Shown here: positions 1 through 8,439 of the stretch, one piece after another
How the letters are laid out: the number at the start of each line of letters is the position of its first letter
Position numbering within the stretch: the stretch's first letter is position 1
Assembly: GCA_024364805.1 (NCBI GenBank)
Contig: CM044521.1
Coordinates: forward strand, 45,098,446-45,118,704
Direction of reading: 5' to 3'
DNA: 20,259 bases
Source: Euprymna scolopes
Taxonomy: Eukaryota > Mollusca > Cephalopoda > Sepiida > Sepiolidae
The notes under the pieces: model-generated
Seen by the model: the letters and a program-made list of their open reading frames with translations, nothing else
What the model was told of the DNA's origin: nothing
Database searches by the model: none
Made by a program: the position numbers and the translations under genes

Positions 1-690
1 ACATACACACACACAGACATGTTCACTTTTATAGATATATGTATATATGTAGTCAGACTTTCAAGGTTTAAGCTCAATGTACATTCATTTTTAACTTCAG
101 AGCATGTATAAATAAACAATAGAAAATCAGTGACCATTTCTTTATTTTTTAATTTAATTTTTATTTTTTATTTTTTCTAGATGTATCATTTTTTTTTTGT
201 GATCTACTTTAGAATGCTGCCATTAAAAAAGATACACATTTTTTTTTTAATAGTTCTGTTATGGCACAAAAAAAAAAAAGTAAATCTCAACTGATCTCAT
301 AATAAACCTGCCTGTTAAAGAAGGGATGTTGTGATAGCTATATCCCTTATATAATTCGGAAGTAGAGAAGAGTTATTCCCCTTAGTTATTGATTTTTTTT
401 TTTTTTTTGTAGTGGTGTTTCAAGGTGGGAGCTGATTTTATTACATACTTTATTTATAAAGTATGCAATAAGCCAGTTCTCACCTTATCCATTCATTATC
501 GCAACAATCTTATCCGACAACATTCATAACATATACTACATGAGAGCTACTATATAGGAGAGAAGTTGGTTGGTTGTTTTGTTTTAAGGCATATCAACCC
601 TTTTCAGGTTATTTAATGCCGAATCTGGTGATTTTGAAGAACGATTTTTTAATATAGTGTATTTGTTTTTTAAGTCGTATTCTATTAAAC
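1..690. other. AT-rich non-coding stretch
   Basis: No coding potential or recognisable element is seen. The stretch begins with a short (AC)n run and holds many poly-T and poly-A runs near 170-270 and 390-410. It is typical intergenic or intronic filler between repeats. Confidence 0.6.
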
Positions 691-960
691 CCATAGTTGG
701 GATCCTAACAGATACTACCACTCCGGATCAGAGTGGACCTGGGAGCAATGGCAATTAAAGGGTGGCTCCACACTCTCTAAGGCCTGCAAGCTGGGGCCTC
801 ACCATCGGATATAGTTTAAGGTCATATCCAGGACCTAGGAGAGAAGTTGAATGCCTACTAGACACTATCCTCAAGTATGTAAGGTCTTTCTGTAGAGGGG
901 TTTGTCAGGAAAACCTGGTATGAGGATACTTTTTCCTACAAGTAAACCCTGACTAAATAT
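690..960. repeat. GC-richer decayed dispersed repeat, unidentified
   Basis: This block is clearly less AT-rich than both flanks and contains several short inverted repeats, for example CCACTC/GAGTGG around 718-737 and AGGCC/GGCCT around 780-800. Two short open stretches occur in different frames, but none is long enough to call a gene. The composition contrast suggests an inserted dispersed repeat that has decayed. The family is not identified; I only have a loose impression of similar text in other cephalopod sequence. Confidence 0.3.
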
Positions 961-1601
961 TCAAAATTACATAATATTTGCAACCGAAATAAGATCGCTT
1001 CTGTATAGCTAACACACACTGGCTTTCACAAGGAATGGTGCACCTTCTTCAAGTGATGTTACCTCAAGTAATAGCTCAAAGCCGGATACTCCACCAGACT
1101 AGATGAATTCTTGTCTTCTGAATCAAGTAAGACCAAGAGACAACAAGAAATGTATGCTATAACGTATTTAAATGGTCAATTGGGGAGAGGAAAATGATGT
1201 TCTAAACTTCTTTATTAAATCATTGTTTAAAAGGCAAAGGAGACCTTTAATAGAATATTCGAATATCTATGTATCTCATGTAGGTTGCCCCCCCCCACCC
1301 ACCCAGGAAGGAGGGTGGTGGTGAATTTTTAAACTTCGACTGAAGTAAAATGAATAATGCTATTTTTTTTTTTTCTTTTTCTGATGTTTTGGACACAAGT
1401 TTCGCCTTTCATATTAAGGCGTCAAACTGATTATAAATCCAAGATATATAACTCTGTATGTTGTTTGTTTTAATAATGAAACGGACCATTAAAAATTGGA
1501 TCTCTTTATGAAAGAATAAAGACACAGTCACTGGAATCTAATTTTGTTTTGTATGTATACATACTAGTAGAATATCTGTTCAACGACTAGTATAAGTAAT
1601 A
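961..1601. other. non-coding stretch with no recognised element
   Basis: The stretch holds a C-run followed by GGAGGG/GGTGGTGG near 1288-1325, poly-T near 1360-1380 and AATAAA-like motifs near 1515 and 1590. A short Ser/Thr/Pro-rich open stretch near 1021-1101 ends in TAG but has no supporting signals. Nothing else is recognised. Confidence 0.5.
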
Positions 1602-2345
1602 AATAAAAATGGATGGTCACATTCAATGCTGCCAAGACTAAGCTTGTTTCCTTCGATAATTACAAGAAACCTTCTCAACCATCAATAGCTATGGCTACAG
1701 ATACATTACATGAAAGTATTTTTTTCAAACTCTTCGGTTTAACGTTCACAGGGAACATGAGTTGGAACAGATACATTGAGAGCATTGCTGCAAGGAAGGT
1801 AAGCTCTCTCTACCGTGCTAGAAAGTTACTTACACCTGAAAGTATCCTGTACCTCTACAAGACTACCTTTCACCCATGTATGGAGTATTGTTGTCACACT
1901 TGGGCTGGTGCATCTGCTACTAGTCTCTTGCTCCTGGATAAGGTTCAAAAGAGAGTCGCCAACCTATCTAGGCTTCAACTTCTGTCCCATCTACAAAATG
2001 TTGCATCCTTCTACAAGTATTTTTATTGTGGACAACAAACTACAAGCCCCTGTACTCTCTCAATGTAAATACCCCCGACAAACCCGACAAGCAACATCTC
2101 ATCCCTAGATGTAAGAAAGCTTTCTACTCTAATAGTTTCTTCCCCAGAACTGCTAGACTTTGAAACTCCATTCCAGGTTCCTGCTTCCCCAACTGTACTG
2201 ACATGCAGAAGTTCAAGTGTCATGTGAACAGACATTTTGCTGCTCAACTCCCTACATAGTATCCCTGCAACTTATGTCCCCGATAGTAGCCTCCTACGTC
2301 AAAGTGGAACTGTATCTTGTTTGGGGTGAAAATGTAATTACAAAA
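1602..2345 (+). mobile_element. LINE 3' end, Jockey-like reverse transcriptase C-terminus (family A), 5'-truncated
   Basis: The encoded peptide carries the conserved tail of a Jockey-type non-LTR retrotransposon polymerase: FGLTFTGNMSW, YIESIAARKVSSLYRARKLL, ILYLYKTTFHPCMEYCCHTW and LLDKVQKRV. The same arrangement recurs at 13349-13987. The first open stretch runs 1613-2068. Homology then continues in another frame (VNTPDKPDKQ, SFFPRTARL, GSCFPNCTDMQKFKCHVNRH) to a TAG near 2260, with an internal TGA near 2160, so there is at least one frameshift and one stop. The catalytic palm of the polymerase is absent, as expected for a 5'-truncated insertion. The 3' UTR contains TTTGGGGTGAAAATG and is shared, inverted, with the copy at 17783-18272. 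It is dead and not expected to retrotranspose. Confidence 0.85.
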
Positions 2346-2360
2346 ATATATATAGTGTTG

Positions 2361-2930
2361 CAGGGTGGAACGATAAAATTTTCACCCTAGAAAAGACAAG
2401 ATGATTCCATTTCCCTTTAATGAAAACCGATGTCTTTTTTTTTGTTTTTTAGCTGGCCAGTTGTATATAAATCCCAAAACCGATAGGAGCCTCCTATCAT
2501 ATTTGAAAGTGACACATGCATAACGAACAACACTACAACTTTAAAACTTTTATTGAAAAAAATCAATTCAGGTAACTTGATTATGTAGTAGAGTTGACAT
2601 CTATTCAATGTAGCCGCCTTCAGCCTCAATCATCGCCTTAATATGGGTTCGAAACTTTTCCACAAGTGCTGGCAGGAACTCTGCAAATACTCGGCGATCA
2701 GGCTGGCTTTGGTGTTGTGGGAGGTCATGTTGGTGATGTTCTCGACATATGACCAAACGTAGTGTCACTTTCAGACATGATAGAAAGCTCCTATCGCTCT
2801 TGGAATTTGTACCCAACTGACCAACTAGTAGATGGTCAGCAGCAAAAAAAAAAAAATCAAACCAGTTTTCATTAAACGGAAATGGAATCCTCTCGTTTTT
2901 TCTAAGGCAACAAAATATCGTTCCACCCTG
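2361..2930 (-). mobile_element. long-TIR DNA transposon, probably Tc1/mariner-related, with transposase tail remnant
   Basis: The element starts CAGGGTGGAACGATA and ends with its exact reverse complement, TATCGTTCCACCCTG. The inverted similarity continues well inwards, first through GATTCCATTTCC(C/G)TTTAATGAAAAC and then to GATAGGAG...GAAAGTGACAC at 2482-2514, which pairs with 2760-2794. Each arm is therefore roughly 160 bp. Between the arms, the minus strand at 2601-2690 reads FAEFLPALVEKF then AMIEAEGGYIE and a stop, resembling the C-terminal end of mariner/IS630-type transposases. At 570 bp it cannot encode a transposase and is a deletion derivative. No clean TA duplication is seen at the ends (TTG left, TAA right), so the superfamily call is inferred. 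Confidence 0.75.
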
Positions 2931-3137
2931 TAAGTAATAAATAGAGTATTAACTTTTAAATGTTATTTATTTGTTTTTTTTTGTTTTTGTTTTTTTAAAG
3001 AGGTATGATACGGTTTCAATTACGTCTCCTTAAATTGAAAGTTTAAAATAATGTGCTCATATTTCTGACCCCGTTGCCTAGAATATATATTCCATAGTTC
3101 ACTTGTTGAGGATTATATCAAGCATATACATATTATC
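2931..3137. other. AT-rich spacer
   Basis: Poly-T and TTTG runs near 2960-2997 are the only structure. Nothing else is recognised. Confidence 0.5.
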
Positions 3138-3422
3138 TTTTATTTATTTATATTTTTTTACTAACCTTAATGCAGGTTTAACCGGCTTTCTCCAGAAGTT
3201 TCATGAGTGTAAAATTTGCAAGCGCTCCCCAGTTACATGTATATCCCCGTTAGAGGAGATGACAACATTAGGTTTTTTGCAACTCTTACAGAGAGGTATC
3301 AACGTCCCCTACAGCTTCTGGTATTCCCAAAATAGTCACCCATCTGATACTGACCAGGAACAACATTGCTTAACTTTGGTGATCTAGTGAGAATCGATGC
3401 ATCAACGTGATTATGCCGTATA
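3138..3422 (-). repeat. 5S rRNA-derived SINE (SINE3-like) candidate
   Basis: Read on the minus strand, a 5S rRNA-like head (3422 to 3307) is followed by about 140 bp of unrelated, moderately GC-rich body (3306 to 3165) and then an A-rich tail (3164 to 3138, AAAAAAATATAAATAAATAAAA). Head, body and A-rich tail in that order is the layout of SINE3 elements, which are transcribed by RNA polymerase III from the internal 5S promoter and mobilised by a partner LINE. A 5S pseudogene that landed beside unrelated sequence is the alternative. The body is not recognised. Confidence 0.55.
3307..3422 (-). pseudogene. 5S rRNA pseudogene or SINE head
   Basis: The minus strand follows metazoan 5S rRNA along its whole length. 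In order it shows TACGGCATAATCACGTTGA, then GATCACC, AAGTTAAGCAA, GGTCAGTA, GATGGGTGAC, GGGAATACC and GCTGTAGG. The span of about 116 bp matches the usual 120 nt. Scattered substitutions, such as TTGTTCCT where GGGCCC-type sequence is expected, fall in the internal control region and argue against a functional gene. No other 5S copy occurs in the window, so a tandem 5S cluster is not supported. Confidence 0.85.
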
Positions 3423-3691
3423 TATGCATGCATGCATACATATTTTTGCCACACACTGATTATTTTTCAAAATGTATTTCTAATATAACTCAAATTTTAA
3501 TGTACAGCAATTCTTTTCTTCTGAATTTTTTGTATTTAACTTATTTTCAAAAGTTTTGGGGGAAAGGTGTAAATTCACCTTAATCTTAAAATTTAAAAAA
3601 AATAATTATTTGCCCATGTTACACACTGTGTTACCTAGAATATATATTTCTAAATTCATTAGTTTAAACAATTCGTTCATGAGTTTAGATT

Positions 3692-3714
3692 GTGTGTGTG
3701 TGTGTGTGTGTGTG
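3692..3714. repeat. (TG)n microsatellite
   Basis: An uninterrupted TG dinucleotide run. Confidence 0.9.
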
Positions 3715-4121
3715 CAGAGAAAAAGAGAAAAGAAAATATAGACATTCGCCTATATTTAAAAATAAATAAATATAATTGTAGATTAATTTTTTGGTCATCA
3801 GAAAGAAACTGGACAGTGTGTATGTATGTATGTGTGTGTGTGACTTCTCTTCTATTTTGAAGTTTTCAATTTATGTGCTAATCAGCAAAATTATAGCTTG
3901 CCTATGAATATTTTGCTAACTATTTTCCTCTGAGGATAAGTGCTATTCTTTGAAACTCCATGGAATAAGAAAAATTTAAAGTTTTTAATTTGAATTCCTT
4001 GTCAAATAATAAATTGTAAATTCTAGTTTACAGAGTTTAAATTTATTTTCTTATCTATATCTTTCCAGCTCAAGAATTTTTTTTGGCTTCAGTCATTCTC
4101 CAACTTTTGTGTGAGACCATT

Positions 4122-4175
4122 TAAAAAAAAAAAAAAAAAAAAAGAAAAAAAAAAGGGCATGAAAATAATCTGGGG

Positions 4176-4207
<32 letters not shown>

Positions 4208-4219
4208 ACACACACACAT
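4122..4219. repeat. poly-A run followed by (CA)n microsatellite
   Basis: An A-rich run with three G interruptions is followed by a CA run that contains several CACG variants. The A-run could be the tail of a lost retroposon, but no body is recognisable upstream. Confidence 0.85.
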
Positions 4220-4716
4220 TATCTTTTAAAATGAAATGCTGCGATGTGCGAAAAAAGAAATGGGAAAACAAATTAAACACAGTAATAAGTCATTAAAAAC
4301 GAGAGCTTTACTGGTTTCGTTTGAATCAACGAATATCTTCTGAAAAAATATAACATATTACTATATCGAAGTGTATTAAGGCCTTTAGACAGTTTCCATT
4401 GTTGACCAACAAAATTTACTGTTTAGTCTTTTCCCCCCTTTTTATAGTAGCTTTTCATGTGTTCATGCGAATTTTTTTTTTCTTCCCAATAGAGTAAAAG
4501 AATTTTTGAATTGATGTTTCAGTATTTTTATTTCTACTTATCTCAGTGCTTTTGGATACTTCAATAGTCATCTTCAGGGAATGATACATTAACAAAGATG
4601 CCTATCTTTCATGATTAATATTAATTAACTATTGATAGTCATTGTAATTTGAAATTAGTTACAGCCACATTCGAATGCTATGTTGTTGAAATTGCTTTGA
4701 CGAATTACAAACACTT

Positions 4717-4752
4717 TACCCCTTGACGTAAATACCTCCGACAAACCTGAGG
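4717..4752 (+). mobile_element. tiny LINE family A fragment
   Basis: CCCCTTGACGTAAATACC followed by TCCGACAAACCTGA matches the part of the LINE coding region that reads PLDVNTP.KPD in the copies at 2060-2090 and, inverted, at 18090-18125. Both the LINE 5' part and its 3' end are missing here. It is therefore an internal scrap left by deletion, not a simple 5'-truncated insertion. Confidence 0.55.
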
Positions 4753-4808
4753 ATATTAGAAAAATATATATACCTTAAAAATATAGATTTTATCGATAAA
4801 CTCAGAAA

Positions 4809-4810
<2 letters not shown>

Positions 4811-4876
<66 letters not shown>
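4811..4876. repeat. (TA)n microsatellite
   Basis: About 33 TA units. On the minus strand the run sits immediately 3' of a tRNA-like promoter repeat, so it may have begun as the simple-repeat tail of a SINE. Confidence 0.9.
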
Positions 4877-4878
<2 letters not shown>

Positions 4879-5150
4879 AATTGCCAGTGTAGCTTGACTG
4901 TTCTAGGATTTGAATCTCAGATCATATATCCTCTGGTCAAGTGCGTTAACTGTTACGCTACGAAGTCGTGTTATTTTTATTGCTTATAAACTTATCGATT
5001 TTTTTGTAGTTGTTGTTGTTGATGATTTCTTTTTCTTTTTTTCTTTTTTTTTTAAAAATGATAATATGGTTAGTAGCGTCTCCAACCTTGGAGATCTAGG
5101 AAAATATTTTTCCTTGGAAGATCGACCCTATTTTTGGGACGTAAAAAAAT
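4877..5150 (-). repeat. tRNA-promoter-bearing SINE-like repeat, copy 1
   Basis: On the minus strand there is an A-box-like TAGCGTAACAGTTAACGC (4960-4943) and, 27 bp further on, a B-box-like GATTCAAATCC (4916-4906). This is the spacing and order of a tRNA-type RNA polymerase III promoter. Next come TAGAACAGTCAAGCTACACTGGC and a (TA)n tail. Upstream on the minus strand lies a block (4975-5150) containing CTAGATCTCCAAGGTTGGAGACGCTA and an A-rich run. The whole unit recurs at 5210-5490. The clover-leaf does not look foldable enough for a working tRNA. Confidence 0.6.
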
Positions 5151-5209
5151 AATATAAACAAATATTTATTTATTAATTTATTTATAAAACAGTAATCTAC
5201 AAACATGAG
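5151..5209. repeat. A/T-rich tail between the two SINE-like copies
   Basis: ATAAATAAATTAATAAATAAATATTT-type sequence on the minus strand follows copy 2 and looks like its A-rich tail. Confidence 0.4.
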
Positions 5210-5490
5210 TTTCACGGTTCTACTGATCGTCAGTGTAACTTGTCTGTTCTAGGAGTCGAACCTCAGACCATATATGCTATGGTCGAGTGCATTAACCGTT
5301 ACGTCACAAAGTCCTAAATGACTTTATGTATTGTTTTTATCACTTATAAACTCATGTAGATTTTTTTTGTTGTTGATCTTTTTCTTTTTTTCTTTTTTTT
5401 TTTTTAACAATAATACAGTTATTAGCGTCTCCAACCTTGGAGATGTAGGAAAATATTTTCTCTTAGAAGGTTGGAACGCTATTAACTGTG
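5210..5490 (-). repeat. tRNA-promoter-bearing SINE-like repeat, copy 2
   Basis: The minus strand carries an A-box-like TGACGTAACGGTTAATGC (5306-5289) and a well conserved B box GGTTCGACTCC (5262-5252). This copy keeps a longer 3' part (ACGATCAGTAGAACCGTGAAAC) and then the A-rich tail at 5151-5209. The upstream T-rich block, CTTATAAACTCATG and GCGTCTCCAACCTTGGAGATGTAGG, matches copy 1. The two copies lie in the same orientation about 345 bp apart, so either one composite element inserted twice or a local duplication occurred. Confidence 0.65.
5416..5490. repeat. near-perfect inverted repeat (hairpin) at the end of copy 2
   Basis: ACAGTTATTAGCGTCTCCAACCTT at 5415-5438 pairs with AAGGTTGGAACGCTATTAACTGT at 5468-5490. 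The mismatch is one substitution and one small length difference, around a 29-bp loop. The outer ACAGTTA ends could mark the boundary of the composite repeat or of a small foldback insertion. Copy 1 keeps only the inner part. Confidence 0.6.
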
Positions 5491-5554
5491 TTATCTAGCA
5501 AAGCCAGGGACCACGCCACAGGTTAAGTAGTTAAGAAGTAAATAATACACTTAC
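5491..5554. other. spacer
   Basis: Nothing recognised. Confidence 0.4.
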
Positions 5555-6043
5555 AAATATATAAACATGTATAGAGGTACTTATTTTATAAATATATAAA
5601 CATGTATAGAGGTATTTGTTTTATAAATATATAAACATGTATAGAGGTACTTGTTTTAGAAATGTATAAACATGTATTTAGGTACTTGTTTTATAAATAT
5701 ACAAACATGTATAGAGGTACTTGTTTTAGAAATGTATAAACATGTATAGAGGTACTTGTTTTAGAAATATATAAACATGTATAGAGGTACTTGTTTTAGA
5801 AATATATAAACATGTATAGAGGTAATTGTTTTAGAAATGTATAAACATGTATAGAGGTACTTGTTTTATAAATATACAAACATGTATAGAGGTACTTGTT
5901 TTAGAAATGTATAAACATCTATAGAGGTACTTGTTTTAGAAATGTATAAACATGTATAGAGGTACTTGTTTTACAAATATATAAACATGTATAGAGGTAC
6001 TTGTTTTACAAATATATAAACATGTATAGAGGTACTTGTTTAC
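5555..6043. repeat. 35-bp minisatellite, about 14 units
   Basis: Thirteen complete 35-bp units and one partial unit are seen. Most read AAATATATAAACATGTATAG then AGGTACTTGTTTTAG. The array keeps exact 35-bp register from 5555 to 6010. Units vary at a few positions: ATAT versus ATGT near the start, ATACA in units 5 and 10, and the last base T, G or C. Units 4-6 and 9-11 share the same variant order, which suggests a five-unit (175-bp) block duplication. Each unit has the palindrome AAACATGTTT-like core ACATGT. Confidence 0.95.
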
Positions 6044-6600
6044 ACTGGTGATTTTTTTTTTTAATAAACACATTCCAAAAATTGCGAAACTTTTCCCGTA
6101 GTAAAATAATTACAAATAAAAATAGAATTTATTGATTTAATAAGGTTTATCAAATGCGGAAGAGTTGTGAGACAAATTCAGTATGGCACACAAGGAAGAT
6201 AACTTTGATTTAAATTAAGGCTTCTCTATCTTTAAACACATTTTTAAAGAAAGTAATTGTGCATTTTTTTTTTTTTTTTTTTTTTAAATACATCTAGCAC
6301 ATCTTTTACTGGATCATTTTTCATAATTTTCTGGAATTTATACTAATTTCGGCATGACACATAAGTATGTAATGTTTTCACCTGAAATGCGTTGCTTTAA
6401 AGATGACCAGTATACACAAGTACACAAGCACCATTATATGCATTGGTAATCACATTTACCTGAGTATAATTGTTTTATTTTTTATTTTTATTAAGTTAAG
6501 ATTATATGAGAGAAGGAGGGGGTGAGACTACACCTTCAACTTGTGAGATGACTCAGCCAGCCAGTAGACTTTTTGTCTGGTTTTATACTCTCAGCTTTAT
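6044..6600. other. non-coding stretch with no recognised element
   Basis: The stretch contains poly-T runs at 6051-6061 and 6265-6285 and otherwise unique-looking sequence. It ends just before a candidate LTR. Confidence 0.5.
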
Positions 6601-6601
6601 T

Positions 6602-6760
6602 TGTTTTTAGTCGCGTGCAAGCGACTCTATAAGTCACTCCGTCGGTCTGTTGGTAACACTTTTGTGCTTGGCCTTTTTGGTTAAGATCAAAAGTCTGTTG
6701 TTAATAGATGCTGTTCGAGCTTTTTAAGCTTTTCTTGGCCCTAGACGACGAGGAAAAACA
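6602..6760 (+). repeat. candidate 5' LTR (low confidence)
   Basis: The stretch begins TGT and ends ACA. It contains GTCGCGTGCAAGCGACTC, which can fold on itself, and CTCTATAAGTCACTCC, a TATA-like element. Ten bases further on is TGGCAGCGG (6770-6778), which could serve as a primer binding site for a tRNA-Leu-type 3' end. I could not find a second copy of this block near 12950, so the call rests on motif order only. Confidence 0.25.
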
Positions 6761-6779
6761 GAATTTCGCTGGCAGCGGA

Positions 6780-7348
6780 TGAACAACAATGATAAAACCC
6801 CTTGTCAGACTCGGCAAAGAAAAATAAACACGGAGCTGTCGACTTCATATTGAATTTTAAAAAATTCGAGCTTGACAAAAAAGTAAAAGGCGCTATTTCC
6901 TTGTTATGCACTGGACCTTTGCCGTTTTCTTAACCCGAGAATAAATATATACATAAAAATATTTTAAGGGGTCAGCATCACATCTTTTGATGCACGTAGT
7001 CGATATATTCTCTCAGAAGAAAACGCGTGCTGCCACATCACATAGCAGTCCGTAAGCGACAGACTGCGAGAGCGTTCAAAAAAAAGAAAGTGACTAAACA
7101 TTTCTTTTTTTTGTTTTGGCTATAAGAAGGACGCAAGCACACACACACGTGCGTACACATACACACTCAAGCAAGAGACAACCGATACAGAAAAGAGAAC
7201 TTTTCCAAAAAAAATATATATATATATATAATATTTCTCTTCGTCTCTCAGCCAAAGAAAACGTAAGTACCCTTTTAAAAAAATTTAACTTTAGGCTTTA
7301 CGTATATACACATTTAAAAAAAAATCTCTCTCTCTCTCTCTATGTATG

Positions 7349-7392
<44 letters not shown>

Positions 7393-7665
7393 CTTACAAA
7401 CAAACAAAAAAAAGAAAAACACACGCATATATTAACGCTTTTACCACTGCCTTTTCCTTTCAAGAGTATATTTTTCTATTTTATTTTTTTTTTTGTGGAA
7501 TCTTTTTTTTTTCCGTCTCTTAAGTATTTTCTCTCATATTTTTTGTCTTGTGTTGAATATATCCCCTTTTTCCTCACGTGGTCCTTCGACAATGTCCTAT
7601 CTATATTTCGGATAGTTAATTTTTTTGTCTGTTGTCATTTCCTTTATATATATACAAGTATATAA
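6780..7665. other. presumed leader and 5' gag region of the gypsy element, now low-complexity
   Basis: No gag homology is recognisable. The stretch holds (AC)n near 7136-7165, (TA)n near 7214-7231 and 7352-7381, (TC)n near 7325-7340 and many A- and T-runs. Whether all of it belongs to the element is unclear. Confidence 0.35.
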
Positions 7666-7669
7666 AATA

Positions 7670-7940
7670 GTTGCCGCGAGCCTTCGCAATGACGTCACAA
7701 CCTAACGACGACATCATGGATATGGCTATTTTAAAAGCCATTGAAAGACTCCCTCACGAGTTTAAAAAATTTGGCAAGCTGGAGCTGCAGTTGTGCAGGC
7801 ACCGATTCCAGGCTAACTCTTTACATTCACGCCACTACCGTCGCCACTCAAACAAGCCGAAACTGTGCTTTTATCACAGTCGTTTTGGTATGGAGGCGCG
7901 GAAATGCAAAAACCCCTGTTCGTACATGAACCAGAGAAAC
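7670..7940 (+). mobile_element. gypsy fossil part: gag C-terminal region
   Basis: The stretch shows gag-like LPHEFKKFG and ends in CFYHSRFGMEARKCKNPC. This Cys/His-rich signature (CxYHxRFG...A+xCxxPC) is typical of the gag tail in many invertebrate gypsy elements, just ahead of protease. Its role in a live element would be nucleocapsid binding of the RNA genome. Limits are rounded, and this is a relic. Confidence 0.7.
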
Positions 7941-8009
7941 TAAGGTCTGGGGAGCTGAGCACGACAGGCTCTTCACGGGATATTTACAATAACCATGCCT
8001 ATTTTATTA

Positions 8010-8180
8010 CAGACTCCCTATCCCAAGCACGTTGCTTGGTTGATACCGGAGCAGCCTGCAGTATCTGGCCACTGAAACTTCTCACAGAAAAGCCTCCAGT
8101 GTCGTCCATCACATTGCAGGCGGTAAATCACTCCCCCATCCCCACGTACAGTCAAATTTCTCGTTCTCTGGACTTGTAAT
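8010..8180 (+). mobile_element. gypsy fossil part: aspartic protease
   Basis: ARCLVDTGAACSIWP contains the retropepsin active-site motif D-T-G-A. It sits directly after the gag tail, as expected for gypsy elements. In a living element this enzyme cleaves the polyprotein. Limits are rounded. Confidence 0.7.
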
Positions 8181-8439
8181 TACGGAGAGACTTTACGTGG
8201 GTCTTCACTATAGCAGATTTACCCTACCCCATACTAGGTGCTGACTTCCTGCACCACTTCAACCTGATAGTGGATATGCGCAGACGTTGTCGGCTGATAG
8301 ACGCAAATACAGAACTTTCTGTCTCTGGTGTAAAAACAAACACCCCCTCTATTAGCCCAGTATTCTTCATTGCCGCTTCAGATAACCTGTATCAGACCGC
8401 CTTACACTCCTACCCGGAGTTAACAAATTAAAATTTTGT

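Larger units (their letters stand above)
3423..4716. other. AT-rich non-coding stretch with microsatellites
   Basis: No gene is seen. The stretch holds (TG)n at about 3692-3714, a shorter TATG/TG run at 3813-3842, an A-run at 4122-4155 and (CA)n with CG interruptions at 4176-4219. Short open frames that cross the CA and A runs are low-complexity artefacts. Confidence 0.65.

Noticed and set aside
1021-1101. Ser/Pro-rich open stretch ending in TAG (reads APSSSDVTSSNSSKPDTPPD), as a possible last exon of a host gene
   Set aside because: It is too short, has an upstream stop nearby, no convincing splice acceptor and no recognisable family.
3103-3387. Plus-strand open frame of 94 codons
   Set aside because: It is antisense to the 5S-derived repeat and has no protein-like conservation.
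4089-4296. Open frames on both strands across the A-run and (CA)n tract
   Set aside because: They are low-complexity translations of microsatellites.
4900-4965. Functional tRNA gene on the minus strand
   Set aside because: The boxes are present but the B box departs from GGTTCGAANCC, the acceptor ends do not pair, and a second copy with the same flanks shows that it is a repeat.
7116-7523. 135-codon open frame rich in HTHT and YIYI
   Set aside because: It arises from (AC)n, (TC)n and (TA)n tracts and shows no gag similarity.
7688-7697. Perfect TGACGTCA palindrome, a CRE-like site
   Set aside because: It lies within the gag-like coding stretch. One 8-bp match is expected by chance at this scale and no other promoter features accompany it.
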